Assembly (NCBI RefSeq): GCF_003205575.1
Contig: NZ_PYBW01000134.1
Span: 1 to 48,030 of the forward strand
Reading direction: 5' to 3'
Source: Streptomyces tateyamensis
GTDB lineage: Bacteria > Actinomycetota > Actinomycetes > Streptomycetales > Streptomycetaceae
Length of the DNA stretch: 48,030 nt
Shown here: positions 19,068-29,661 of the stretch, piece by piece
Layout: each line of letters begins with the position of its first letter
Position numbering within the stretch: the first letter of the stretch is position 1
Notes under the pieces: model-generated
The model's input: only the letters and a program-made list of their open reading frames with translations
The model's database searches: none
What the model was told of the DNA's origin: nothing
Program-made: the position numbers and the translations under genes

Positions 19068-20327
19068 CTACCACTTCGCCCAGGGCAGGCTCCAACCGGA
19101 CAGGCCGTTGTCGGGCGCGACCGGGTCGCCGACCGAGTTCTTCACGATCACCACGTCGCCGATCTTCGAGTCCTGCCAGAACTTGCCGGCCACCGAGTCG
19201 GGGTCGCCGGTCTTGGTGTCCGGCAGGCCGATGCAGCCGTGGCTGATGTTCCGGTGCCCCGCGGCGCCGACCGCGTTCTCGTTGCCGTGCACGTAGGAGC
19301 CGGTGGTGGCGATCTGCAGTCCGTGCGGCTCGTCGACCACGTACGGCTTGCCCTTGATGTTGGTGGTCGCCGAGTCCATGTGGACCATCGGTTCCCTGCT
19401 GAAGACCACCATGGTGCCGTTCCACGAGGGGTTGTCGTCGGCGCCCGCGGTGATGTCGATGGTCTGTGGGGCGAGGCCGTCCTCGACCACGGTCATCCGA
19501 TGGGTGGCCGCGTCCACCGTGCTGACCTTGGAGCGGGCCACGGTGAAGGTCTCGTCCCGGTCGGTGGCGCCGTAGACGCCGGGCGCCAGCTGCGCGCTGG
19601 TGGCCCGCCGGTGCACGGTGACCTTGGTGCCGGGCTTCCAGTACTCCTGCGGGCGCAGGTCCATCCGGGTGCTGCTGAACCAGTGGGCGCGCACCTGGGT
19701 GTGGTCCGAGGCCTCCACGGTGACCGCCGCCTCGGCGGCGGCGCGGTCGGTGACCGGCTGGCCGAAGGTGACGCTGATGATCATGCCGACGCCGTACGTC
19801 TCGTCGCCCGTCAGGTTGTCGACCACCGTCATCGTCCGGGCCGGGGCGAGGGTGGTGAAGCTGGTGCTGACGGTCGTGGCCAGGCCGGCCTGGTCCACCG
19901 CGCCGGCGTCCACCCGGTAGCGGGTCGCGACCGCCAGTGCGGTGGTGGGCGCCCAGCTGCCGTCCGCGCCGACCGTGCCCGGCACCGACTTCCCGTCCGG
20001 GCCGGTCACGGTGACCTGGGTCAGCTTTCCGCTGCCGACGGACACCTTGACCGCGCCAGTGATCGCCACGCCCGTCGCCCCGTCGGCGGGCAGCACGGAC
20101 AGCACGGCCGCCGAGCCCTTCGCCGCGGCCGCCGGAGACTCGGCCGAGACCGGCCCGCCCGAGCCGCTGCCGCCGCCCGAACCGCTGCCGCCGGCGCTGC
20201 TCCCGCCGCCCGCGCTGCCGGCCGCGGCGCCCGGGTGCCCGCCACCGCCTCCGCAGGCCGTGGTGAGCAGCAGCGCCCCGCCGATCAGCAGCGCCGTAAC
20301 CGTGCCGGCTGTCCTCCTGCACCGCAT
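19068..20327 (-). CDS. L,D-transpeptidase lipoprotein (YkuD with Ig-like domains)
   Basis: A protein of 419 residues. It makes or remodels 3-3 crosslinks in peptidoglycan outside the cell. The N-terminus has a lipoprotein signal with lipobox LLTTAC (Cys about 25), then a Gly/Ser-rich linker, then two Ig-like domains (about 70-260) and the YkuD domain (about 265-400). The catalytic motif is HRNISHGCIGLPD with His363 and Cys365. The layout matches the actinobacterial LdtMt2 type. The start at 20327 has GGGGGGA upstream. Confidence 0.92.
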   Translation of the reverse strand: MRCRRTAGTVTALLIGGALLLTTACGGGGGHPGAAAGSAGGGSSAGGSGSGGGSGSGGPVSAESPAAAAKGSAAVLSVLPADGATGVAITGAVKVSVGSGKLTQVTVTGPDGKSVPGTVGADGSWAPTTALAVATRYRVDAGAVDQAGLATTVSTSFTTLAPARTMTVVDNLTGDETYGVGMIISVTFGQPVTDRAAAEAAVTVEASDHTQVRAHWFSSTRMDLRPQEYWKPGTKVTVHRRATSAQLAPGVYGATDRDETFTVARSKVSTVDAATHRMTVVEDGLAPQTIDITAGADDNPSWNGTMVVFSREPMVHMDSATTNIKGKPYVVDEPHGLQIATTGSYVHGNENAVGAAGHRNISHGCIGLPDTKTGDPDSVAGKFWQDSKIGDVVIVKNSVGDPVAPDNGLSGWSLPWAKW

Positions 20328-20450
20328 GCCAGTCCCCCCGAGGTCGTCGATCGTCCGTACGACCTACTGACGCTGTGGAACCCGCCCACGCCGCAGCCCG
20401 GGCGCGACTGTCACGCAATCGGGACATTCGGCGGCGCGGACTACGGCCGC

Positions 20451-21611
20451 CTACAGCCGCCGCAGCCGCTCCACCGCCGTGAGCAGCACCTCGTCCTTCT
20501 TGCAGAAGGTGAACCGGACCAGGCTGCGCCCGGCCTCGGTGTTGTCGTAGAAGACCTGGTTGGGGATGGCGACCACGCCGCAGCGCTCGGGCAGGGCGCG
20601 GCAGAACTCGATGCCGTCCTTCTCGCCGAGCGGGGTGATGTCGGTGGTGATGAAGTAGGTGCCCTCCGGCTCGTGCACCCCGAAGCCGGCGTCGGCCAGG
20701 CCGGTGGCCAGCAGGTCGCGCTTGCGGCGCAGGTCGGCACGGAACTGCTCGAAGTAGCTCGCCGGCAGCCGCAGTGCCTCGGCCACCGCGTACTGGAACG
20801 GGCCGGCGCTGACGTAGGTGAGGTACTGCTTGGCGGTGCGCACCGCGGCCACCAGCTCGGGGGCGGCGGTCACCCAGCCGACCTTCCAGCCGGTGAAGGA
20901 GAAGGTCTTGCCGGCCGAGGAGATGGCGACGGTGCGCTCGCGCATGCCCGGCAGGGCGGCGATCGGATGGTGGCCGCCGGTGAAGACGAGGTGCTCGTAG
21001 ACCTCGTCGGTGATCACCAGCAGGTCGTGCTCGACGGCGAGTGCGGCGATGGCGGCGAGCTCGTCGGGGTGCAGGACGGTGCCGGTGGGGTTGTGCGGGG
21101 TGTTGATCAGTAGCAGCCGGGTGCGCGGGGTGATCAGGGAGCGCAGCTCGTCCAGGTCGGGGCGGAAGGCGGGTTGACGCAGCGTCAGCGGGACCCGGGT
21201 GGCGCCGGCCATCGCGATGCAGGCGGCGTAGGAGTCGTAGAACGGCTCGAAGGCGATCACCTCGTCGCCGGGCTCCAGCAGGGCCAGCAGGGCGGCGGCG
21301 ATGGCCTCGGTGGCGCCGGCGGTGACCAGGACCTCGGTGTCGGGGTGGTAGCTCAGGCCGTAGAAGCGCTGCTGGTGCTCGGCGACGGCGGTGCGCAGCT
21401 CGGGGATGCCGGGGCCGGGCGGGTACTGGTTGCCGCGGCCCTCCAGCACCGCCCGGGCGGCCGCCTCGGCGATCTCGCGCGGGCCGTCGGTGTCCGGGAA
21501 CCCCTGGCCGAGGTTGATCGAGCCGGTGGCGGTGGCCAGCGCGGACATCTCCGCGAAGATCGTCGTGCCCATGCCCGCCAGCCGGCGGTTCAACAGCGGC
21601 CTGGCACCCAT
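20451..21611 (-). CDS. PLP-dependent aminotransferase (class I/II, DapC / methionine-aminotransferase-like)
   Basis: A protein of 386 residues. Fold type I aminotransferase with INLGQGFPDTDGP near the N-terminus, NTPHNPTGTV (substrate Asn), DEVYEHLVF and the PLP lysine Lys235 in SSAGKTFSFTGWKVGW. The close relatives are variously named N-succinyldiaminopimelate aminotransferase (lysine pathway) and methionine or kynurenine aminotransferase; sequence alone does not decide. The start at 21611 has GAGGAG upstream. It lies 145 bp downstream of the YbjN gene on the same strand, beyond a terminator. Confidence 0.88.
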   Translation of the reverse strand: MGARPLLNRRLAGMGTTIFAEMSALATATGSINLGQGFPDTDGPREIAEAAARAVLEGRGNQYPPGPGIPELRTAVAEHQQRFYGLSYHPDTEVLVTAGATEAIAAALLALLEPGDEVIAFEPFYDSYAACIAMAGATRVPLTLRQPAFRPDLDELRSLITPRTRLLLINTPHNPTGTVLHPDELAAIAALAVEHDLLVITDEVYEHLVFTGGHHPIAALPGMRERTVAISSAGKTFSFTGWKVGWVTAAPELVAAVRTAKQYLTYVSAGPFQYAVAEALRLPASYFEQFRADLRRKRDLLATGLADAGFGVHEPEGTYFITTDITPLGEKDGIEFCRALPERCGVVAIPNQVFYDNTEAGRSLVRFTFCKKDEVLLTAVERLRRL

Positions 21612-21703
21612 CAGCGGCTCCTCGCCCTCGGTCGTCGGCGCTCATCCTCGCGTCGCCGCACCGGCTCGGACAAGCCCCGACACACCGGGCCCCGACACGC
21701 CGA

Positions 21704-21734
21704 GGCCCGGCCCGCTGGGAGGGCGGGCCGGGCC
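21704..21734 (-). terminator. Terminator of the YbjN gene
   Basis: A perfect 12-bp GC stem (21704-21715 with 21723-21734), 22 bases after the YbjN stop on the minus strand. Confidence 0.7.
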
Positions 21735-21756
21735 GGTCGGCGGGGTGGCGCGGGGA

Positions 21757-22311
21757 TCAGGCCTCGTCGTCGCCCTCGTCGGAGGGCTGCTCGCCCTCCT
21801 GGCCCTCGATGTCCTCCTGCAGGCCCAGGCGCTCGACCATCCACTGCTCGAAGCCGACCGCGGCCTGGGTCCAGTTCGCGGTGGTGGTGACGAAGTAGTC
21901 CAGGTTGACGCCGGTGCCGACGATCATCTGGCACTCGCCGATCAGCCGGACCACGCCGTCCTCGTGGGTGTGGGTGTAGACCTTGGGCCACAGGGTCTCG
22001 CGGTTCCACTCGTCCAGCAGGTCGAGGATCTCGTGCTTGCGCTCCAGCGGGTAGGGCCGGTCGTAGAACGAGCGGACCGCGAACAGCTCCTTCTGCTCAC
22101 CGCGGAACATGTAGTAGACCCGGAAACCCTCCCAGGGGGCGGTGAGATCGCCCTCGTCGTCCACCACGTGCTTGAGCTGCATCTGGTCCAGCAACTGGGT
22201 GACCAGGGCCTGGTCCGGGACCACGATCGGCGGCGGCCCGGCCGGACGGCCGCCGCCGGCCGGGGGCTGGGGCGCGCCGAAGGACGGGATCGACGACGGG
22301 TCAATGCTCAC
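21757..22311 (-). CDS. YbjN-domain protein
   Basis: A protein of 184 residues. After a Pro/Gly-rich N-terminal 30 residues it has the YbjN fold (tetratricopeptide-chaperone-like): DEGDLTAPWEGFRVYYMFRG, EILDLLDEWNRETLWPKVY and VRLIGECQMIVGTGVNLDYF. The tail is acidic. YbjN relatives are implicated in stress tolerance or chaperone-like binding, with no enzymatic role known. The GTG start at 22311 has AAGGGA about 8 bases upstream. It lies just downstream of clpB. Confidence 0.82.
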   Translation of the reverse strand: MSIDPSSIPSFGAPQPPAGGGRPAGPPPIVVPDQALVTQLLDQMQLKHVVDDEGDLTAPWEGFRVYYMFRGEQKELFAVRSFYDRPYPLERKHEILDLLDEWNRETLWPKVYTHTHEDGVVRLIGECQMIVGTGVNLDYFVTTTANWTQAAVGFEQWMVERLGLQEDIEGQEGEQPSDEGDDEA

Positions 22312-22403
22312 GGGGAGGTCCCTTCACAGGTGCAAAAACGAGGGCCGCACGGCCGCCCTTCCATGCCTCCATCCTGCCTCATCGGGGCCGCTCGGCACAG
22401 GCT

Positions 22404-22432
22404 CTGCGGCCACCGGCCGACGGTGGCCGCAG
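22404..22432 (-). terminator. clpB terminator
   Basis: A 12-bp stem (22404-22415 with 22421-22432) with a GCCGA loop, 20 bases after the clpB stop on the minus strand. Confidence 0.7.
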
Positions 22433-22451
22433 CGCCCGGGGCGGCGCGCGG

Positions 22452-25049
<2,598 letters not shown>

Positions 25050-25109
25050 GGTGGTCGTACTCCTCCAGGTGCAGCGGTCGGGTGGGCTGCCTCAGTGGCA
25101 GGCAGCTAA

Positions 25110-25142
25110 GTTGAGTCTAGCTCGCTCAGGTTTTCCTGGTAA
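25110..25142 (-). promoter_or_regulatory. clpB promoter with HAIR-like HspR operator
   Basis: On the minus strand TTACCA (25142-25137), a 17-bp spacer and TAGACT (25119-25114) form a promoter about 60 bp before clpB. Overlapping it at 25110-25130 is a dyad resembling the HAIR consensus CTTGAGT-N7-ACTCAAG, with 11 of 14 arm bases matching. HspR bound there would cover the -10. Confidence 0.65.
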
Positions 25143-26037
25143 AGGAGAGCAGGTCGCGTGCCGGGCCGGCCGGCCGGCGTCCGGCCGGCCAGACCGCGCG
25201 CAGCGGCCGGCGCAGGTCCAGCCCGGCCAGCGGAACCTCGACCAGCCGGCGGGTGGCCAGTTCGTCGGCGACGGCCAGCACGCTCAGGCAGACCGGCCCG
25301 GCGCCGCCCAGCGCGGCCGCCTTGAGCGCGGTGGTGGAGGCCAGCTCCAGCAGCGGGGTGGACCGGGCGCCGGCCCCGAGCTGCCCGGCCAGCGCCCGGT
25401 CCAGCACCTCCCGGGTGCCGGACCCCGGCTCGCGCAGCACCAGCGGCGTGGCGGCCAGCTCCGCCGCGGTCACCGGCGCCCGCCGGTGCGCCCAGCGGTG
25501 GCCCGGCTCCACCACCAGCACCAGCCGGTCGGCCGCCACCACGGTGCCGGCCAGCCCGGCCGGGGCGCGCGGACCCTCCACGAAGCCCAGGTCGGCCTCG
25601 CCGGCCAGCACCTGCTCGGCCACCGCGGCAGAGTTGGCGGCGCGCAGCGTGACCGCGGTGTCGGGCCGGGCCGCGCGCAGCGCCAGCAGCCAGCCGGGCA
25701 TCAGGTACTCGGCCACGGTGAGCGAGGCGACCACCCGCAGCCGGGCGTCCCGGTCCTCGCGCAGTGCGGCGATCCCGGCGTCCAGCGCCTGGGCCGCCTC
25801 GATCACCTGGCGGGCCCACTCGATCACCAGCAGCCCCTGCGGGGTGGGCCGGGAGCCGCGCGGGGAGCGGACCAGCAGGGCCACTCCGAGCTGGCGCTCC
25901 ATGCCCTTGATCCGGGCGCTGGCGGCCGGTTGGCTGATCCCCAGCTCGACCGCGGCCTGCCCGACGCTGCCGTGCCGGGCCACTGCCAGCAGCAGCTCCA
26001 GCGCACTCAACTCGGGAACCAGCGGTGACAGGGCCAT
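25126..26037 (-). CDS. LysR-type transcriptional regulator
   Basis: A protein of 303 residues. The N-terminal winged HTH is LLLAVARHGSVGQAAVELGISQPAASARIKGMERQLG (written here in part), followed by the linker helix and a periplasmic-binding-protein-like effector domain (about 95-300) in the CysB/CbbR style. It is divergent from the TDT transporter gene with a 70-bp gap, which suggests it controls that gene and itself. The ATG at 26037 has TAACCT ending 6 bases upstream and no ribosome-binding site, so the transcript is probably leaderless. Its last codons overlap the clpB promoter. Confidence 0.9.
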   Translation of the reverse strand: MALSPLVPELSALELLLAVARHGSVGQAAVELGISQPAASARIKGMERQLGVALLVRSPRGSRPTPQGLLVIEWARQVIEAAQALDAGIAALREDRDARLRVVASLTVAEYLMPGWLLALRAARPDTAVTLRAANSAAVAEQVLAGEADLGFVEGPRAPAGLAGTVVAADRLVLVVEPGHRWAHRRAPVTAAELAATPLVLREPGSGTREVLDRALAGQLGAGARSTPLLELASTTALKAAALGGAGPVCLSVLAVADELATRRLVEVPLAGLDLRRPLRAVWPAGRRPAGPARDLLSFTRKT

Positions 26038-26043
26038 AGGGCC

Positions 26044-26049
26044 AGGTTA
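26044..26049 (-). promoter_or_regulatory. -10 box of a probable leaderless LysR promoter
   Basis: TAACCT on the minus strand ends 6 bases before the ATG at 26037. Confidence 0.5.
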
Positions 26050-26107
26050 TGTCCTCATAGAGCGCGGGCGGCTACCGGCACGCGGGGTCCGGGCCGAGGG
26101 TGGAGGC

Positions 26108-27217
26108 ATGGCCACCGTCACGCTGCTGCGCAGCCCCTCCGCCGTCCGCTCGCCGTTCAGCCTGCGCGGTCTGGGGCCCAACTGGTACGCCGCCGTGATG
26201 GGCACCGCGATCACCGCCAACGCCGCGCTGGCGCTGCCCTACCGGGTGCCCGGCCAGGTCGGCTTCGCCCGGGCGGTGTGGGCGCTGTCGCTGGCGCTGC
26301 TGCTGGCCCTGCTGGCGGGCCGGCTGGTGCACCTGACCCGCCACCGCGACACCGCCCGCGCGCACCTGCTGGACGAGCCCGGCACCGCGGTCTTCTACGG
26401 CTGCCCGCCGATGGCGCTGCTGGCGGTCGGCTACGGCACCCTGGCGGTCGGCGCCCCGCTGCTGGGCACCGGCCCCGCCGTCGCGCTGGACCTGGTGCTG
26501 TGGACGGCCGGCACGCTCTACGCGGTGCTGGTGGCGGCCGGCATCCCCTACCTGATGGTCACCCGGCACCGGCTGGACGCGCTGCGCGCCAACCCCACCT
26601 GGCTGCTGCCGGTGGTGGCCCCGATGGTGTCAGCCGCCCTCGGCCCCGCGCTGCTGCCGCACCTGCCCGCCGGGCTGCGGTCGGCCCTGTTCTACGGCTG
26701 CTACGCGCTGTTCGGTGCCAGCCTGCTGGCCACCCTGGTGGTGCTGCCGGTGGTCTTCGCAGGCCTGGTGCACAGCAAGCTGCCGAGCGTGCTGCTGACC
26801 CCCTCGCTCTTCCTGGTGCTCGGCCCGCTGGGCCAGTCCACCACCGCGGTCAACCAACTGGCCGACGCCGCGCCCGGCACCGCGCCCGCGCTGGCCCCGG
26901 CGGCGCTGGGCCTCGCGGTGCTCTACGGCACCGCAGCGATCGGCTTCGCGGTGCTGTGGCTGCTGGTCGCCGGGGCCGCCAACCTGCGGGCGCTGCACCG
27001 GCAGCGGATGCCGTTCGCGCTCACCTGGTGGGCCTTCACCTTCCCGCTGGGCACCTGCGTCACCGGCGCCGCCGGGCTGGCCCGGCACACCGGGTTCGCC
27101 GGCTTCGGCTGGCTCGCGGCCGGCCTGTACCTGCTGCTGCTGACCGGCTGGGCGGTGGCCGGCACGCGTACCGTGGCCGCGGTGCGGGACGGGCGGCTGC
27201 TGCGCGCGGGCGCCTGA
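26108..27217 (+). CDS. TDT-family (tellurite-resistance/dicarboxylate) transporter
   Basis: A protein of 369 residues with about ten TM helices. PNWYAAVMGTAITANAA at residues 24-40 is the family's opening signature, resembling Mae1/TehA/SLAC1-type channels. Likely cargo is a C4-dicarboxylate, sulfite or another small anion. The ATG at 26108 has GAGGG 7 bases upstream; the open frame extends much further upstream but there overlaps the LysR gene. The adjacent divergent LysR protein is the obvious regulator. A copy of its 3' end, including the stop codon, is repeated about 80 bp downstream. Confidence 0.85.
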   Translation: MATVTLLRSPSAVRSPFSLRGLGPNWYAAVMGTAITANAALALPYRVPGQVGFARAVWALSLALLLALLAGRLVHLTRHRDTARAHLLDEPGTAVFYGCPPMALLAVGYGTLAVGAPLLGTGPAVALDLVLWTAGTLYAVLVAAGIPYLMVTRHRLDALRANPTWLLPVVAPMVSAALGPALLPHLPAGLRSALFYGCYALFGASLLATLVVLPVVFAGLVHSKLPSVLLTPSLFLVLGPLGQSTTAVNQLADAAPGTAPALAPAALGLAVLYGTAAIGFAVLWLLVAGAANLRALHRQRMPFALTWWAFTFPLGTCVTGAAGLARHTGFAGFGWLAAGLYLLLLTGWAVAGTRTVAAVRDGRLLRAGA

Positions 27218-27309
27218 GCCGGGGCCGCACCGGACGCCGCCCGCGCGCCGTGCGCGGACGGCTGCCGCGCGGGCGGCTGCGTGCGTGCGGGCGCCTGAGC
27301 CGGGGCCGC
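27191..27309. repeat. Direct repeat of the TDT gene's 3' end
   Basis: The segment 27191-27228, covering the last codons and stop of the transporter gene, recurs at 27271-27309 with one inserted base and one substitution. The last 23 bases are identical. Shorter related pieces (GTGCGGGACGG) occur at 27182 and 27341. Confidence 0.75.
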
Positions 27310-27409
27310 GGCCGGCGCCCGCTCACCCGCTCTCGCGCCGGTGCGGGACGGCTGGCAGGATGGCGGCGGACAGTCAAGATATGACGGTGGGTCAGAAAGG
27401 TTGGGCGGC

Positions 27410-28390
27410 GTGTCGCAAGCGCTGGGCGAGCTGCTCGCCCTGGATCCGGCCGCCCGCGAGCTCTACCTCGCCGTGGTGGCCCAGGGCGGCTGGGTGAAGT
27501 CGGCCGAGGTGTCCACCGCGGACGCGCCCGCGCTGGCCCGGCTGCTCGCCCTGGGCCTGGTCCGCGGCCTGCCCGGCGGCACCTTCTACTCGGCGGTCAG
27601 CCCGCGCGCCTTCCTGGGCCGGGCGGCCGGCGCGCTGCGCAGCCGGGCCACCGAGCTGCTGCGCCAGGCCGACGAGCTGCCCGGGCGGCTGGAGGAGCTG
27701 GCCCAGGCCTGGGACGTCGCGCCGCGCCGGATCGACCGCACCGGGACCGTGGAGACGGTGCGCGACCGGGACACCATCCGGCACCGGATCGCCCAGCTGG
27801 TGGCCGACACCGAGACCGAGGTCCTCACCGCCCAGCCCGGCGGCGACCGGGCCGCCGACCACCTGGCCTGGGCGATGGCCCAGGACATCCCGTTCCTGCG
27901 GGCCGGCGGCGCGATGCGCACGCTCTACCAGCCGGTGGCCCGCACCGACCCGGCCACCAGCGCCTACGCGGCCGCCGTCACCCCGTACGGGGCCCGGATC
28001 CGGGTGCTGGACGAGGACTTCCAGCGGATGCTGATCTTCGACCGCTCGGTCGCGGTGATCCCGGCCTCGGCCGACATGGGCAGCGCCGCCTTCGTCTTCG
28101 ACCACACCGCGGTGGAGCTGCTGGTCGAGCTCTTCGAGCGGGACTGGCAGCGGGCCGAGCGGGTGGCCTGGGGCTCGGCGCACACGGTGCCGGACCCCGG
28201 GGCGGTGGCCGACCGGATCGCCCGGCTGCTGGCCTGCGGGCTGAGCCGGCGCGGCATCGCCCACCGGCTGGGCCTGAGCGAGCGCACGGTGGCCGCGCAC
28301 CTGGCCAGGCTGCGCCAGGAGTACGAGGCGGAGACCTTGTTCCAGCTGGGCTGGCTGATGCGCGGGCGCGGGGACAACCCGCCCGACTGA
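27410..28390 (+). CDS. TrmB/PLD-like LuxR-type HTH regulator, paralogue 1
   Basis: A protein of 326 residues. The GTG at 27410 has AAAGG 9 bases ahead. N-terminal winged-helix-like part with ARELYLAVVAQGGWVKSAEV; middle domain with VLTAQPGGD, RTLYQPVARTD and DFQRMLIFDRSVAVIP, a degenerate form of the HxK-x4-D strand of PLD/TrmB sensor domains (no catalytic His); then LFERDWQRAE; and a C-terminal LuxR-type HTH GLSRRGIAHRLGLSERTVAAH ending in ETLFQLGW. It is the first of four paralogues within 6.6 kb. No receiver or kinase domain is present, so the middle domain is presumably the sensor. It is probably transcribed with the DsrE-like gene 130 bp downstream. Confidence 0.85.
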   Translation: MSQALGELLALDPAARELYLAVVAQGGWVKSAEVSTADAPALARLLALGLVRGLPGGTFYSAVSPRAFLGRAAGALRSRATELLRQADELPGRLEELAQAWDVAPRRIDRTGTVETVRDRDTIRHRIAQLVADTETEVLTAQPGGDRAADHLAWAMAQDIPFLRAGGAMRTLYQPVARTDPATSAYAAAVTPYGARIRVLDEDFQRMLIFDRSVAVIPASADMGSAAFVFDHTAVELLVELFERDWQRAERVAWGSAHTVPDPGAVADRIARLLACGLSRRGIAHRLGLSERTVAAHLARLRQEYEAETLFQLGWLMRGRGDNPPD

Positions 28391-28520
28391 CAAGGTCCCT
28401 GACGGTGCGTCTGCACGATCGCGCAGCTGCCGGAAATCGCAGCTGCCGGTGCCTTGTCCTGCCCGGGCACCCTTTGCGAGCCTGGCTGCGGGGATGCGGG
28501 GCAACGGGGAGGGGCACGTG

Positions 28521-28853
28521 ATGGCCGGACGCTCGCACGTCATGGTGGAGAGCCAGGCGGTCTGGGGGAAGCCGACGGCGGGGGAGTTCCTGAGGGAGGC
28601 GCTCTCGCTGGCCGAGGCGGGCGACCGGGTGATCCTCTACCTGGTGGAGGACGGGGTGTTCGCCGCCTGCTCGGACGCGATACCGGAGCTGGCCCGGTTG
28701 GTCGAGCTGGGTTCGGAGGTGTGGGCCGACGACCTCTCGCTGACCCACCGGGCGCTGGTCGCCGCCAGGGTCGTGCCGTACGTCCGGGTGACCGGCGCCG
28801 CGGCCCTGGACGGGGCGGTGCGGCGGGCCGACGGCCGGGTGGTGCTGCACTGA
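28521..28853 (+). CDS. DsrE/DsrH-like small protein
   Basis: A protein of 110 residues. ATG 28521 has GGGGAGGGG 6 bases upstream; the GTG one codon earlier is too close. The sequence ESQAVWGKPTAGEFLREAL, then GDRVILYLVEDGVFAACSDAIPEL, then GSEVWADDLSLTHRAL fits the DsrE/TusD/DsrH fold, whose members relay sulfur or act as regulators. No cysteine lies at the catalytic position of the sulfur-relay members (the only Cys is in FAACSD), so the role is open. It is flanked by paralogous regulators, which makes a signalling or accessory role possible. Confidence 0.65.
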   Translation: MAGRSHVMVESQAVWGKPTAGEFLREALSLAEAGDRVILYLVEDGVFAACSDAIPELARLVELGSEVWADDLSLTHRALVAARVVPYVRVTGAAALDGAVRRADGRVVLH

Positions 28854-28941
28854 GCAGGGCCGTCGGTCGACCTGCCCCGACCGAACGTTCAGTCATAGCC
28901 GCAGCTCAGCCGTGTGTGGACGGATCGTTCGCAGCCCCCGC

Positions 28942-28973
28942 GTGCACGTTCGTGCAGTTGCGGGAACGTGCAC
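28942..28973. repeat. Perfect 10-bp inverted repeat
   Basis: GTGCACGTTC (28942-28951) and GAACGTGCAC (28964-28973) with a 12-base spacer. It could be the terminator of the DsrE-like gene, 90 bases upstream, or a regulator-binding dyad. Confidence 0.6.
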
Positions 28974-29157
28974 ACGGGCGGCCCTTGTCCGCTGGTCCGC
29001 GCGCTGTGAGGCTGGGTACACGCCAAGCCGCCCGGGAAACCGCAACCCGTTGGTGGTGACTCGTTCTCCTTCGTCGTGCAGGGGCAGAGGTATCTGTGGG
29101 ACGGACGGGGGAACGCCGGGTGGTCGGCCATATGTGGTGATGGCCCCCACCCCGGTA

Positions 29158-29188
29158 CCAGCGAGGCGTTGCTGCTCCGCCTCGCTGG
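29158..29188. repeat. 11-bp hairpin
   Basis: CCAGCGAGGCG (29158-29168) pairs perfectly with 29178-29188 across a 9-base loop. It stands in the middle of the intergenic region with no gene just upstream, so it is not an obvious terminator. Confidence 0.6.
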
Positions 29189-29216
29189 AAGCACCTCGGA
29201 TTTGGCGTAGTGAAGT

Positions 29217-29267
29217 GGATCCGCCCGGGCCCAGGAGACTGTGGGTCCCTGGGCCCGGGCCGGATCC
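29217..29267. repeat. 19-bp GC-rich hairpin with one bulge
   Basis: Left arm 29217-29235 pairs with 29248-29267, with only C29261 bulged. The arms include GGATCC at both ends and CCCGGGCCCAGG inside. It lies 29 bases after the 29158 hairpin and about 390 bases before regulator 2. Confidence 0.65.
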
Positions 29268-29448
29268 GCCCACGGGGAACGCCTGAGGTGGCCCGCTCGG
29301 GGGGCGGGCGGCCGAGGCCCCGCACCGGAGGCCGGCCGGTCCTCACCCGTGGGCCCCAGGCCCTTACCCGGATCCTGCATCCCGAATGAGATGATGCGCC
29401 CCGAGGCGGTCGTTCGACCGCTGCCGGTCCAGCGCGCAGGGGGATGGG

Positions 29449-29661
29449 GTGCCCGAGGCCACCGTGAAGCCACCGGTGCCCGCTACCGCAGCCGCACCCC
29501 GTACCGCACCACCCGCGCCCGCCGCCGAGCGGGCCCGCTCCCTCGCCGCGCTGCCGGCCCCCGCCCCCACCCCTGCCGCCCGCCGGTCGGAACCTTCCGA
29601 CGCCGCGGCGCGGTTGGACCGAGCGGGCGGGCACCACGAACCGGGGGAGAGCGAACGATGA
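29449..29661 (+). CDS. Possible short ORF coupled to regulator 2
   Basis: A frame of 70 codons from GTG 29449, with GGGGG 6 bases upstream, ends in an ATGA overlap with the start of regulator 2. The product would be Pro/Ala/Arg-rich with no recognised domain. Third-position GC is high but somewhat below that of neighbouring genes. It could be a leader ORF that couples translation, or chance. Confidence 0.3.
   Translation: MPEATVKPPVPATAAAPRTAPPAPAAERARSLAALPAPAPTPAARRSEPSDAAARLDRAGGHHEPGESER

Larger units (their letters stand above)
28854..29657. other. Long structured intergenic region ahead of regulator 2
   Basis: About 800 bp between the DsrE-like gene and regulator 2. No confident gene is present except a possible short upstream ORF (29449-29661). 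It holds three separate strong inverted repeats, listed below. It may be a long 5' leader or host a small RNA. Confidence 0.5.
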
